Numbered from the stretch's first letter, positions 1 to 8,569 are shown. The stretch: DNA of 13,723 nucleotides from Rhodoferax sp. (GCA_020048295.1 JAIFMT010000129.1:1-13723), one strand, 5' to 3'. Program-made: numbers and translations. Notes: generated from the letters alone by a model not told the origin.

Positions 1-11
1 TGCGCAAACAC

Positions 12-1382
12 TTATTGGGCACCCTTGCGCATCAGCACCACACCGACGGTTTCAAACAGCACCAGAATGTCCAGAAACAGGCTGTGATTTTTGACGTAAT
101 ACAGGTCGTATTGCAGTTTTTCTGCAGAATCTTCGACCGATGCACCATATTGGTAGCGCACCTGCGCCCAACCGGTCACGCCTGGCTTGACGCTGTGGCG
201 CACCGCGTAATAGGGTATTTCCTGCGTCAGCTTGTCCACAAAAAATGGCCGTTCCGGGCGCGGCCCCACCAGGCTCATGGTGCCACCCAGCACGCTGAAC
301 AACTGCGGCAACTCGTCAATGCGCAGCTTGCGAATCACCCGGCCCACGCGAGTCACGCGGTCATCCTTGGCTGCGGCCCAGCGCGGCTTGCCGTCTTTTT
401 CGGCATCCACGCGCATGCTGCGAAACTTCACCACATTAAAAAGCCGACCATTGAGCCCGACACGCTCCTGAAAATACAGCACCGGAAAACCATCTTCCAG
501 CACGATCAGCAGCGCGGTGAGCAGCATGACGGGCAAGGCCAGCACCAACAGAACAGTTGCACAGCCAATGTCAAATAGCCGCTTGACCGCCGCCCGCAAC
601 CAGCCCGAGCCAAAGCCATCGCCAAAAATCAGCCAGCCGGCAGACACCGATTCGAGCCTGATTTGCCCCAGAGTGCGCTCAAAATGAGTGGCAATGTCAA
701 CCACCCGCACCCCTTTGAGCTTGCAGTCGAGCAGTTCGCGCATGGGCATGCTGCCGCCACGCCGTTCGGTCAAGGCCACCACGATTTCGTCCACCTGCTC
801 GTCCATGACAATGTCAGTCAATGAATTGGTCATTGACAACAGTCCCCATGGCGATTCTTTGGCATCGGCCTCGTTGGGGCCGGCGTAATAGCCGATCAAA
901 TCGACATTCGGGTCGGACTGCTTCAAGGTCTTTCCTACCAGCTGGGCACGCTCACCAATGCCAAAGATCAACACGCGCTGGCGCAGATTGACCGAGTTTT
1001 TCGTGTGCAACAGGTAAGCGCGCAGCGCCAGCACAATCAGCAACGCAACGGCAAAGCTCAGTCCGGTGCGCTGGGAATCAGCAAAGTGGCGTGATACGAA
1101 ATAAACCAGCGGCAACATCAACAGCCACAACAACAGACTCCGGGCAGCCGTTTGGACAAAAGTCCGTTGCCCACCGCGCTGATAAAAACCAAAGGCAGCG
1201 CTCAGCAGCAGCAGCCCGAAAGCCAGACTGATATAGGCATCAACAAACAGCGAGCTTTCACCAAACGGATGAAGCGACCTGGTCACCGCCAGGGAGAACA
1301 TCAACAGCGCCAACAAAGCCAGGTCAAACGCGATTTGCAGCAGCGTTCGCTTATGAAAGTAGTGGTTGAATATTTTGATCAT
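12..1382 (-). CDS. XrtA/PEP-CTERM-type polyprenyl-phosphate sugar-1-phosphate transferase
   Basis: Initiating enzyme of exopolysaccharide synthesis. It is expected to transfer a sugar-1-phosphate from a nucleotide sugar to undecaprenyl phosphate at the inner membrane. The 456-residue protein has four hydrophobic segments in about residues 13-125. A central Rossmann-like CoA_binding_3 region follows (RVLIFGIGERAQLVG, about 136-150), then another hydrophobic segment (273-296). The C-terminal bacterial sugar transferase domain shows KRLFD (267-271), FRSM (320-323), DELPQ (356-360), GPRPE (373-377) and GVTGWAQV (401-408). Length and layout fit the PEP-CTERM/XrtA glycosyltransferase family (TIGR03013, recalled, not searched) better than WcaJ/WbaP. 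The start is an ATG 24 nt after the ugd stop with no clear Shine-Dalgarno; the stop is TAA. It is the last operon gene inside the window, with only 11 bases beyond it. The sugar specificity cannot be read from sequence. Confidence 0.92.
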   Translation of the reverse strand: MIKIFNHYFHKRTLLQIAFDLALLALLMFSLAVTRSLHPFGESSLFVDAYISLAFGLLLLSAAFGFYQRGGQRTFVQTAARSLLLWLLMLPLVYFVSRHFADSQRTGLSFAVALLIVLALRAYLLHTKNSVNLRQRVLIFGIGERAQLVGKTLKQSDPNVDLIGYYAGPNEADAKESPWGLLSMTNSLTDIVMDEQVDEIVVALTERRGGSMPMRELLDCKLKGVRVVDIATHFERTLGQIRLESVSAGWLIFGDGFGSGWLRAAVKRLFDIGCATVLLVLALPVMLLTALLIVLEDGFPVLYFQERVGLNGRLFNVVKFRSMRVDAEKDGKPRWAAAKDDRVTRVGRVIRKLRIDELPQLFSVLGGTMSLVGPRPERPFFVDKLTQEIPYYAVRHSVKPGVTGWAQVRYQYGASVEDSAEKLQYDLYYVKNHSLFLDILVLFETVGVVLMRKGAQ

Positions 1383-1406
1383 GGCAGCGCTCAGCCCAGA
1401 AGCAAC

Positions 1407-2729
1407 TCAGCGACCAATGGCGAAATACTCAAAACCCATGCTGCGTAACAATTTGGGATCGTAAAGATTGCGACCGTCAAAAATCACTGGTGCTTTCAGC
1501 TTGTCTTTCACGGCGCTGAAATCCGGACTGCGGAACTCTTTCCATTCGGTCACAATGACCAGCGCATCGGCACCGTCAAGCGCCGCGGTCTGATTGGCTG
1601 CGTAGTTCAGCCCTGGCGTGTCAGGAAAGCAATGACGGGCCTCGGCCATGGCCACCGGATCGTAGGCAGTGACAGTGGCCCCCGCGGCCAGCAGGTCTTT
1701 GATGACTTCGCGGCTGGTGGCCTCGCGCATGTCGTCGGTGTTGGCCTTGAAAGCCAATCCCCACAGCGCAAAATGCCTGCCTTGCAGATTGTTGCCAAAA
1801 CGCGACATCACTTTGCTGCCAAGAACATGTTTTTGGGCATCGTTGGCGGCTTCAACGGCGTTGAGGACTTTCAGATCCATGCCGCCATCAATCATGGCGG
1901 TCTTGATCAGCGCTTTGACATCCTTGGGAAAACACGAGCCGCCATAGCCCGCACCGGCATACAAAAAGTCGTAGCCAATGCGCGGGTCGCTACCAATGCC
2001 ACGGCGCACGCTCTCAATATCCGCGCCCAGCTTTTCTGCCAGGTTGGCCAACTCGTTCATGAAACTGATGCGCGTGGCCAGCATGGCGTTGGCCGCGTAT
2101 TTGGTGAGCTCGGCACTGCGCACGTCCATCACGATCAGCCGGTCATGGTTGCGCTGAAATGGCGCATACAGCGCACGCATGAGTTGCGCCGCCCGCTCAT
2201 CGTCACACCCCACCACAATCCGGTCGGGCTTCATGAAGTCTTCAATGGCTGCGCCTTCCTTGAGGAACTCCGGGTTGGACACCACGCTGAAAGCGGTGTC
2301 GGCACCGCGCAGCGCCAGCTCTTGCGCGATGGCTGCCCGCACGGCATCGGCGGTGCCCACTGGCACGGTGCTCTTGTCAACCACCACCTTGTAATCACTC
2401 ATGTAGCGCCCGATATTGCGCGCTGCAGCCGTGACGTACTGCATGTCGGCCGAGCCATCCTCGTCCGGCGGCGTGCCCACCGCGATGAACTGGATGGCGC
2501 CAAAATGGGCCGCCCGCTCAACATCGGTGGTGAAGTGCAAGCGCCCGGCGGCGACATTGCGCCGCACCATGTCCTGCAGGCCAGGCTCAAAGATCGGGAT
2601 ACCGCCCTCTTCAAGGATTTTGATCTTGGCCGGATCGACATCCAGACACAAGACATCGTTACCGACTTCCGCCAGGCAAGTCCCAGAAACCAAGCCCACA
2701 TAGCCGGTGCCGATGACTGTAATTTTCAT
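1407..2729 (-). CDS. ugd: UDP-glucose 6-dehydrogenase
   Basis: Cytosolic enzyme that oxidises UDP-glucose to UDP-glucuronate with two NAD+, supplying a precursor for acidic exopolysaccharide. The 440-residue length is usual. The N-terminal NAD-binding motif [12 protein letters not shown] spans residues 7-18. [10 protein letters not shown] (152-161) contributes the substrate and catalytic Glu, [11 protein letters not shown] (207-217) holds Lys210 and Asn214, and GGSCFPKD (263-270) carries the nucleophilic Cys266. A C-terminal UDP-binding domain includes [15 protein letters not shown]. The start is an ATG with a good AAAGGGA ribosome-binding site 7 nt upstream (plus-strand 2737-2743). The 65-nt gap to the upstream gene is AT-richer and could hold an internal promoter (minus-strand TTGGGT at 2783-2788, TAATGA at 2762-2767, 15-nt spacing), which is weak evidence. 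A GDP-mannose dehydrogenase is the nearest alternative, but the motifs favour UDP-glucose. The pairing with the sugar transferase fits an EPS locus. Confidence 0.93.
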   Translation of the reverse strand: MKITVIGTGYVGLVSGTCLAEVGNDVLCLDVDPAKIKILEEGGIPIFEPGLQDMVRRNVAAGRLHFTTDVERAAHFGAIQFIAVGTPPDEDGSADMQYVTAAARNIGRYMSDYKVVVDKSTVPVGTADAVRAAIAQELALRGADTAFSVVSNPEFLKEGAAIEDFMKPDRIVVGCDDERAAQLMRALYAPFQRNHDRLIVMDVRSAELTKYAANAMLATRISFMNELANLAEKLGADIESVRRGIGSDPRIGYDFLYAGAGYGGSCFPKDVKALIKTAMIDGGMDLKVLNAVEAANDAQKHVLGSKVMSRFGNNLQGRHFALWGLAFKANTDDMREATSREVIKDLLAAGATVTAYDPVAMAEARHCFPDTPGLNYAANQTAALDGADALVIVTEWKEFRSPDFSAVKDKLKAPVIFDGRNLYDPKLLRSMGFEYFAIGR

Positions 2730-2794
2730 AAACCATTCCCTTTAGTCTTTACGAGTTCTTCTCATTATGAATAAAAAATGTGACCCAACGCCAC

Positions 2795-4747
2795 TTATTG
2801 CACGTATCTGGTGGCTCGCGCATCGAGTTGAGCGCCAAACAAGGTGAATAAACACAACAAAAATGCCACTCGGGGCACATCCATGATGCTGCTCACCAGC
2901 CCCATCAGCAGCGCACCGGCCAAAGCGGCTGCGAGGTAGGGTGCCACGCCAGCGTGACGGGCACGCCCGCCCACCAGGTGCCACAGCACAAAAATCACCG
3001 ATGCCAACAGCAGCAGCAAACCCAGCACGCCCCGCTCAACCAGTATTTCCAGATACAGATTGTCCAGATGCCAAGGCAAAAAGTATGACTGCGCCGCACC
3101 AAACCAATGTGCCAGCCCTTGTGCAAAATCACCATTGCTCAATACCGTTGCGCCGTCGGGACCAAACAGTTGAATGTTGTCCAGGTCAACCCGCACGTCG
3201 GCATTGAGCAGCCCCACCGAAAACATCATCAATCGCGGTGCAAACCCCGTGCCAGGGCTGACTGGCGGACCTCTGAGCACCACGGTGAGCGGTTGCCAGA
3301 CGGCCACACCATCAGCCAACACTGGCTTGAGCCTGACCAAAGCGGCCTGGCAGTTGCGGTCATACAGCAAATGCCGCTCGCACAAATACAGCTCAAGCAC
3401 AGCCTCGTTCCAAACGCGCGCAGCCAGCCGAACGCGATGCAGCCCAGGCTGAATGTGGCTGACGCGCTGGGTCAGCTCAAAACTGCCCGCCAGTTTTTTC
3501 AGCGTCTTGGGGCCACTCACGGTCACAAAAGCATTGGCAGCCTGCCCAGGCGCAGTTTCGCTGGCCCAACGCACTTGGCCCGGAAATTCACCCTCGGGGA
3601 CCCGTTGCGCGTAGTTGGCCGGTAACCGTCCGAGTCCGATGCCCAGCCACTGGTCAGTCGGCGTTTGCAGCAAGCCCAGGCCATGTTGCCAATGCACGAG
3701 GCGGCTGCCCAGGTCTTGCCCCGCATCGGCCAGACGCTCGGCCATGAAATTGCCACCCCCCAAAACCGCCGCCACCTCCAAAACAATCGCCACGGCCAGC
3801 GCGGCACCCCCCTTGACGCGCCAGCCCGAAAACCAGCCCGCCAGGCGCACCCGATCCAGCAAGGCGCGCGTTCTGGCCGGGTGCGCTTGCAGCCACAGCA
3901 AAACCCCCAGCAACAGCGCTGGCGCGGCGACCGCCAGATACACTCCGCGCGCAAAAGTGGTCAAGCCGGCATACACCACCCCTAGCAGCAACAAGGCAGC
4001 CATCAACCAGCTCAGCGGCCGGCGCGCCTGCCGCAAGGCCCACACGGCAAACGGTGTCGCAAGCGCCAGATACGCATCAATCGCAGCGCCACCGACGTGC
4101 ATCTCCCAAAACAGTGCCACGGTGCGGTAATGGGTGGAAAAGTCAAACACGCCAGGAAATGCAGCGCGCTCCCACAGGGCCGCCAATGCCACCAGCGTCA
4201 GCCCCGCCACCATGCCAGCTGCCAGCAAAACCCCGGCGCGCGCCTGGTCAAGCAGCATGTCGCGGCGCAACAAGGGCCACAACAGCAACGCAAACCCCAG
4301 GCTCTTGAAAACCCGCAGGCTGTTGGCCGCGTCGGCGTACCCGTCAAACCAGTCCAGTGACAACGAGCCACTGTCCAGCAGTCCGCGCCATAGCCCCAGC
4401 AAACCCAGCAGGCCTAGAACTACCAGCCAGCGCGCCAGCCAGTCCGAATAGCGGCTGTTGCGGCCAGCCGACGCGTGGATCGCCAATTGGAAATAGCCGC
4501 CTGCCAGGGTGGCCAGCAGCAACAAGTCAAACTCTTCGACCATCAGCCAGCCGGTCCAGGGCGAAAAATTCAGCAACGGCAACAACGCCGGCACAGCAAA
4601 CAACCACCACGACGGTCGCCACACCGCCACCACGCACCACAGGCCAAACAGCAGCAGCACGGACACCGGCCACAACGGGTGATGCCAGGCCAGCACACTG
4701 CCCGCCGCCAGACAGAGCAAGGCCACCGTGAACCGGGCCACTTGCAT
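2795..4747 (-). CDS. O-antigen ligase/polymerase-like membrane protein with large periplasmic insert
   Basis: Predicted inner-membrane Wzy/WaaL-type protein that would polymerise or ligate lipid-linked glycans on the periplasmic face. The ATG at 4747 is preferred; the TTG immediately before it abuts the upstream TAG stop. This gives 650 residues, long for the family (often about 400-450). About eight or nine hydrophobic segments occupy residues 1-330, including LTTFARGVYLAV (about 262-273) with the Arg typical of Wzy_C proteins. A large hydrophilic, presumably periplasmic region (about 331-570) follows, ending in WHLDNLYLEILVERG, which resembles the conserved His-containing loop of O-antigen ligases. 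Two or three C-terminal membrane segments complete it. Residues about 405-545 have beta-rich, carbohydrate-binding-module-like character (alternating hydrophobic strands, VDLDNIQLFG and NGDFAQGLAHW). Similar long ligase-like proteins occur in exosortase-associated EPS loci. Polymerase versus ligase cannot be decided from sequence. It directly follows the decarboxylase gene and is probably cotranscribed. Confidence 0.8.
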   Translation of the reverse strand: MQVARFTVALLCLAAGSVLAWHHPLWPVSVLLLFGLWCVVAVWRPSWWLFAVPALLPLLNFSPWTGWLMVEEFDLLLLATLAGGYFQLAIHASAGRNSRYSDWLARWLVVLGLLGLLGLWRGLLDSGSLSLDWFDGYADAANSLRVFKSLGFALLLWPLLRRDMLLDQARAGVLLAAGMVAGLTLVALAALWERAAFPGVFDFSTHYRTVALFWEMHVGGAAIDAYLALATPFAVWALRQARRPLSWLMAALLLLGVVYAGLTTFARGVYLAVAAPALLLGVLLWLQAHPARTRALLDRVRLAGWFSGWRVKGGAALAVAIVLEVAAVLGGGNFMAERLADAGQDLGSRLVHWQHGLGLLQTPTDQWLGIGLGRLPANYAQRVPEGEFPGQVRWASETAPGQAANAFVTVSGPKTLKKLAGSFELTQRVSHIQPGLHRVRLAARVWNEAVLELYLCERHLLYDRNCQAALVRLKPVLADGVAVWQPLTVVLRGPPVSPGTGFAPRLMMFSVGLLNADVRVDLDNIQLFGPDGATVLSNGDFAQGLAHWFGAAQSYFLPWHLDNLYLEILVERGVLGLLLLLASVIFVLWHLVGGRARHAGVAPYLAAALAGALLMGLVSSIMDVPRVAFLLCLFTLFGAQLDARATRYVQ

Positions 4748-4750
4748 CAA

Positions 4751-6010
4751 CTACACCAGCACTTCAACACAGGCCGGATGCGCCAAAAAACCTTGTGGGC
4801 TGGCGCTGGCACCGTAAGCCCCAGACTGAAACACCACCACCAGATCGCCAACCTGCGCCACACTCAGGTCCATGCCATCGGCCAGCACATCCAGCGGCGA
4901 ACACGACGGCCCCACCACCGAGGCCAGCTCGCGCACCAGGGGGTCCGCCGGACTGCCAATGGCAACAGGATAATTTTTGCGCAACACCTGGCCAAAATTG
5001 CCGGTGGCAGCCAGATGCTGGTGCAGCCCACCGTCGGTGACCAAAAAAACCTTGCCGCGCGAGCGTTTGCGGTCGATCACCCGCGCCACGTAAACACCGG
5101 CCTCTCCCACCAGGTAGCGCCCGAGTTCCAGCACCAGCGAAGCGCCTGGCACGTCGGAACCTGCCCGCTGCGCCAACTGGGCCAGGGTGTCGCTCAGCGG
5201 GGCCAGGTCCAGCCGCTGGTCACCAGGAAAGTATGGAATGCCCAGTCCGCCGCCCAGATTGATCAGCTTGACCGGAGCTGGCGCGTGCTGCGCCAGGCGC
5301 AAGGCCAGGGCGTAGCAGTTGTTCATGGCCTCGCCAATGGCGCTGGCCTGCAGGCATTGCGACCCCGGATAAAAGTGAAACCCTTCAAAATCAAGGCCCG
5401 CGCGCCCGATCTCGGCCAGCAACGCCGGCACCAGCGTCGCATCCACGCCAAACGGTGTGGCACCCCCACCCATTCGCAGGCCCGAACTTTTCAGCTCAAA
5501 GTCCGGGTTGACGCGCACTGCCACCCGCGCGGGCAGCCCCAGCTCGGCAGAAATCTGATGTAACAGCGGCACTTCGCGCGGGGATTCGATGTTGACCAGC
5601 ACCCGCGCCGCCACCGCCTGACGCAGTTCGGACGCACGCTTGCCCGGCCCGGCAAAGCTGATGCACGACGCATCGGCACCGGCATCGAGTGCCAGTTTGA
5701 GCTCACCAGCAGAAGCCACATCGACCCCATCGACCCGCGGCAGCAGCCAGGACAGCAGCGCCGGCATCGGGTTGGCCTTCATCGCGTAATGCAGTTTGAC
5801 CCCGGCCGGAATCGCCGCGCGCAGCGTGCTCAGGGTGGCGAGCATGACTGCCCGGTCGTAGGCATAAAACGGTGTTTGACCCACCCGTGCCGCCAACAGC
5901 GACAGTCGCTCCCCGCCCACCACCAGTTCTCCCTGGTGGCGGACAAACTGGTTCATCGGTGCGTGGACCGGCGTGGCGGGTCTGGAAGATTCGGGAGTGC
6001 GCATGGTCAT
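4751..6010 (-). CDS. PLP-dependent decarboxylase, exosortase A system-associated
   Basis: Fold-III (alanine racemase-like) PLP enzyme of the ornithine/diaminopimelate/carboxynorspermidine decarboxylase superfamily, expected to decarboxylate an amino-acid substrate in the cytosol. With the ATG at 6010 it has 419 residues. HYAMKANP (74-81) contains the PLP-binding Lys78. EGFHFYPGSQ (209-218) has the His that packs near PLP, GGGLGIPYF (253-261) is the phosphate-binding Gly loop, ELGRYLVGEAG (295-305) follows, and GPSCSPLDVLA (367-377) has the C-terminal active-site Cys370. It matches the exosortase A-associated subfamily (TIGR03099, recalled). The reading frame stays open to 6166, but the ATG at 6010 overlaps the ligase stop as ATGA, the mark of translational coupling. 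A later ATG at 5956 (MNQFVRHQG) is the alternative start. The substrate is unknown. Its place between the AMP ligase and polymer genes suggests it prepares or modifies the unit handled by the carrier protein. Confidence 0.88.
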   Translation of the reverse strand: MTMRTPESSRPATPVHAPMNQFVRHQGELVVGGERLSLLAARVGQTPFYAYDRAVMLATLSTLRAAIPAGVKLHYAMKANPMPALLSWLLPRVDGVDVASAGELKLALDAGADASCISFAGPGKRASELRQAVAARVLVNIESPREVPLLHQISAELGLPARVAVRVNPDFELKSSGLRMGGGATPFGVDATLVPALLAEIGRAGLDFEGFHFYPGSQCLQASAIGEAMNNCYALALRLAQHAPAPVKLINLGGGLGIPYFPGDQRLDLAPLSDTLAQLAQRAGSDVPGASLVLELGRYLVGEAGVYVARVIDRKRSRGKVFLVTDGGLHQHLAATGNFGQVLRKNYPVAIGSPADPLVRELASVVGPSCSPLDVLADGMDLSVAQVGDLVVVFQSGAYGASASPQGFLAHPACVEVLV

Positions 6011-7626
6011 GGTGCAGGCAGGGAAGGAATTGGGGCGGATTGCCGCGCGCGCCACAAGCCCACCAGCAACGGCCGGTCGATCTTGCCGTTGGGATTGCGC
6101 GGCAGTGGCCCATCCACCAGCTCGATGGCCGCCGGCAGCATGTAGGCGGGCAACCGGGTCCGACATTCAAAATATAAGTCTTTTAGCACTGTAGCCCTTA
6201 CACCACCTGCGCTGACAGCTATGACTTGTATAGTAGTCCCTTGCACCGGGTGGTCGATGCCAAAGACGGCGCATTCGCTGATCAGTTGCGTTCTGTACAA
6301 CACTTCTTCGATTTCAGTCGGGCTGATACGGTAGCCCGAGACCTTCATCATGTCATCGCTGCGACCCACAAAATACAGGTAGCCGTCGGCGTCGCGACGC
6401 ACCGTGTCGCCCGAAAACACCGCATATTCCGGCAACTGCAGCCCCGGCTGGCGAGCGCTGATTGTTGCCGGCAGGGGTTTGTAGCGCTCTGCCGTGCGTG
6501 GCGCATCGTTCCAGTAGCCCATGCCCACCAGTGCACCCCGGTGGACCAGCTCGCCGGGCTCATCGGTATCGCACACCGAACCGTCCGGGCGCAGCACCAG
6601 AATCTCGGCATTGGGGATGGCCCGGCCAATCGAGTCCGGGCGACGGTCCACCTGTTCGGGTGGCAAATACGTGGAGCGGAAGGCCTCGGTCAGTCCGTAC
6701 ATCAAAAACGGTTGGGCCTGCGGCAGCCGCAAACGCAGCCAGTTCAGCGTCTCAAGCGGCATGCGGCCGCCGGTACTGGCGAAATAGCGCAGGGCAAAGT
6801 GCGTGTCGGCGGGCCAGTCAAGCTGTGCCAGCTGCAAATACAAGGGCGGTACGGCCGTCAGGCCGGTCACGCGCTCTTGCACCAACGCCTTCAATACATC
6901 GCGCGGCAACAAATAGTTAAGCAACACCACCTGCGCACCCACATGAAACGCCGTGGTCAGCTGGCTGAAACCCGCGTCAAATGACAGGGGCAGTGCCGCC
7001 AGCAAAATGTCGTCAGGCTGGTTATCCAGATAGCTGGCGACACTTTTGGCACCCGCCACCATGTTGCGGTGCGACAGCATCACCCCCTTGGGGCTGCCGG
7101 TGCTGCCCGAGGTGTAAAGAATGGCCGCCATATCGGCATCGATCACCCGATGGGTCTGACAGCCTTCGCGCGCCAGAAAATCGCGCCAGCCGATCTGCAA
7201 CCAGCGCCCGGGCGTGGTCGCCGCGGCGCCCGTCAGCACCACCTGCTGCAGGTCGGGGCAGTGGGTCAGCGCGTCTTGCAGCAGCATCAGGCGCTCAGGC
7301 GACGTGACCAGCACACCCACATTGCAGTCGCGCAGGATGTAGGCCACCTGCTCGGGCTTGAGCAGCGGATTGACCGGCACAAACACCAGCCCGGCAGCCA
7401 CCGTGCCAAAGCTGGCAATCACCGTCTCAAAACGCTTTTCCAGGTAGATGGCCACCCGCTCGCCCCGCTGGCAACCCAGTGTCATCAGCCCACAGGCAAA
7501 TTGCCTCTGTGCCTGTGCCAGCTCGGCGTAGCTCAGGCGTGCGCCGTCGCAGACCAGCGCCACGGCCTGGGGTGTGCGCTGCGCCGATACGTCTATCAGT
7601 TCGTGCAACAGGGTAGATTCAGTCAT
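6007..7626 (-). CDS. AMP-forming acyl-CoA/aminoacyl ligase, exosortase A-associated
   Basis: ANL-superfamily adenylating enzyme. It would activate a carboxylate with ATP as acyl-AMP and pass it to CoA or, more likely here, to the phosphopantetheine arm of the nearby carrier protein. Numbered from the ATG at 7626 (539 residues; MTESTLLHELIDVSAQRTP looks like a normal N-terminus) it has the P-loop YTSGSTGSPKG (171-181), YGLTEAF (310-316), SGDTVRRDADGY (405-416), the hinge GRSDDMMKVSGYRISPTE (421-438) and the catalytic Lys515 in NPNGKIDRP. An upstream in-frame ATG at 7656 would add 10 residues; neither has a strong Shine-Dalgarno. It matches TIGR03098 (recalled) and resembles stand-alone adenylation domains such as DltA. 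Residues about 465-486 (GTTIQVIAVSAGG onward) are encoded by a copy of a dispersed palindromic repeat at about 6172-6232. The stop overlaps the decarboxylase start. Confidence 0.88.
   Translation of the reverse strand: MTESTLLHELIDVSAQRTPQAVALVCDGARLSYAELAQAQRQFACGLMTLGCQRGERVAIYLEKRFETVIASFGTVAAGLVFVPVNPLLKPEQVAYILRDCNVGVLVTSPERLMLLQDALTHCPDLQQVVLTGAAATTPGRWLQIGWRDFLAREGCQTHRVIDADMAAILYTSGSTGSPKGVMLSHRNMVAGAKSVASYLDNQPDDILLAALPLSFDAGFSQLTTAFHVGAQVVLLNYLLPRDVLKALVQERVTGLTAVPPLYLQLAQLDWPADTHFALRYFASTGGRMPLETLNWLRLRLPQAQPFLMYGLTEAFRSTYLPPEQVDRRPDSIGRAIPNAEILVLRPDGSVCDTDEPGELVHRGALVGMGYWNDAPRTAERYKPLPATISARQPGLQLPEYAVFSGDTVRRDADGYLYFVGRSDDMMKVSGYRISPTEIEEVLYRTQLISECAVFGIDHPVQGTTIQVIAVSAGGVRATVLKDLYFECRTRLPAYMLPAAIELVDGPLPRNPNGKIDRPLLVGLWRARQSAPIPSLPAP
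6172..6232. repeat. Dispersed palindromic repeat, copy inside the AMP ligase coding sequence
   Basis: TAGCCCTTA (6192-6200), TGCGCT (6208-6213) and AGCTAT (6217-6222) recur at the same spacing as the intergenic copy at 11859-11889. It is bounded by an inverted pair AAGTC (6176-6180) and GACTT (6223-6227). It is read in frame as about 20 residues of the ligase C-terminal subdomain and introduces no stop. Confidence 0.55.
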
Positions 7627-7661
7627 GGCAACGCATCTTAGCGAGGGGTGAGCCAACCCGA

Positions 7662-7685
7662 GGCTGGCCGGTCACAACGCCAGCC
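7662..7685. other. Intercistronic hairpin between hydrolase 1 and the AMP ligase
   Basis: GGCTGGC (7662-7668) and GCCAGCC (7679-7685) form a perfect 7-bp stem with a 10-nt loop. It lies in the only sizeable gap (49-79 nt, depending on the ligase start) in the five-gene carrier-protein module. No T-run follows. It could stabilise or attenuate the transcript, or simply be GC-rich spacer. Confidence 0.3.
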
Positions 7686-7705
7686 AACACATCGGAACAG
7701 CCGTT

Positions 7706-8569
7706 TCAAGCGCGCACCTGCATCGCTTGCAGTGCCTGCAGCCATTCCAGCACCGCCTGCTCGACGGCACAGCGCCAGGCGGCTCGGGAGAACGTGTGGT
7801 CAGCATCGGCCACGTCCACCCGGGTCAGACCGGGGCGTTGCAGCAGCCCGTGCCAGTCAGCATCGGTCAGCGCGCACTCCAGAAATTCCTTGGCGGTGTA
7901 ATCGCGCTCGCTCAACACCAACAACACGGCACCCTTGAAATGCCGCAGCGCCAGCGCCATGCGCTTTTGAAACGTCATGTCAGCCGCTGCTGGCGGGCCT
8001 TGCCGCCAGGCCTGCAGGTTGTGCCACAGCGCGCGCAACGAGGGCCGCCAGGCGTATTGCCCATGCCAGACACTGCGCCAGAACTCCGGCTGCATCAGCC
8101 TGCCGCCGTAATAATGCTTGATGCGGGTGCGCGCCAAGGTGGCCTCGGAGCGTACCCACGGGTTAAGCAGGCACAGCCCGGCCAGCCGTGCATCGGCCCG
8201 CTGACCGCTGTACAGCAGGGCGGCCGAAGCAGCATCGCACAAGCCCCACAGCACCACCTGCCTGACACCCGGGCATTGGCGCTGCAACGCGTCGATGGCC
8301 GCGCCGATGTCATGATCGACAGCTTCAAAGCTGTGTGGTGCGCCCGAACTGTCACCCATGCCACGGTAATCAAAGCGAAGCACCGCAAAACCCGCGCTGG
8401 CCAAGCGGTGGGCCAGCAGCAAGAACTGGCGGTGGCTGCCCACCCGGTATTGCGAACCGCCCACCACAATCACCACGCCCAGCGCCAGCGGCTGGGCCGG
8501 CTGCGACACGATGCCCAGCAGGGTCTCGCCCTGGCATGCCATCCACACCGGCACGTCAGTGCGGTTCAC
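7706..8569 (-). CDS. Alpha/beta hydrolase 1, exosortase A system-associated
   Basis: Cytosolic alpha/beta-hydrolase-fold protein of unknown substrate, matching 'hydrolase 1, exosortase A system-associated' (TIGR03100, recalled). I choose the GTG at 8569: it overlaps the stop of the preceding gene as GTGA, and the 24 extra residues of the longer open frame overlap hydrolase 2 and look non-coding. This gives 287 residues. Visible features are the oxyanion region VVIVVGGSQYRVGSHRQ (about 32-48), RFDYRGMGDSSG (65-76), and a nucleophile elbow LWGLCDAASAALL (107-119) with Cys111 where Ser usually sits. LVLSERDYTAKEF (217-229) holds a candidate acid Asp223 and DADHTFSR (255-262) a candidate His258. 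A Cys-Asp-His triad, as in dienelactone hydrolases, is therefore plausible. It could act as a thioesterase or acyltransferase on units carried by the ACP, which is inference from context. Confidence 0.87.
   Translation of the reverse strand: MNRTDVPVWMACQGETLLGIVSQPAQPLALGVVIVVGGSQYRVGSHRQFLLLAHRLASAGFAVLRFDYRGMGDSSGAPHSFEAVDHDIGAAIDALQRQCPGVRQVVLWGLCDAASAALLYSGQRADARLAGLCLLNPWVRSEATLARTRIKHYYGGRLMQPEFWRSVWHGQYAWRPSLRALWHNLQAWRQGPPAAADMTFQKRMALALRHFKGAVLLVLSERDYTAKEFLECALTDADWHGLLQRPGLTRVDVADADHTFSRAAWRCAVEQAVLEWLQALQAMQVRA

Noticed and set aside
1632..2774. Long plus-strand open frame (380 codons) opposite ugd
   Set aside because: It lies entirely antisense to a gene with full UDP-glucose dehydrogenase motifs. 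Its composition (rich in His, Arg, Gln, Gly) is typical of reverse-strand reading in GC-rich DNA.
4475..5563. Plus-strand open frame (362 codons) across the ligase-like and decarboxylase genes
   Set aside because: It spans two real antisense genes, is rich in Gln/His/Arg and has no recognisable domain.
6011..6166. N-terminal extension of the decarboxylase to 6166
   Set aside because: The 52 extra residues overlap the ligase C-terminus, including its catalytic Lys region, and do not resemble decarboxylases. The ATGA overlap at 6010 explains the start.
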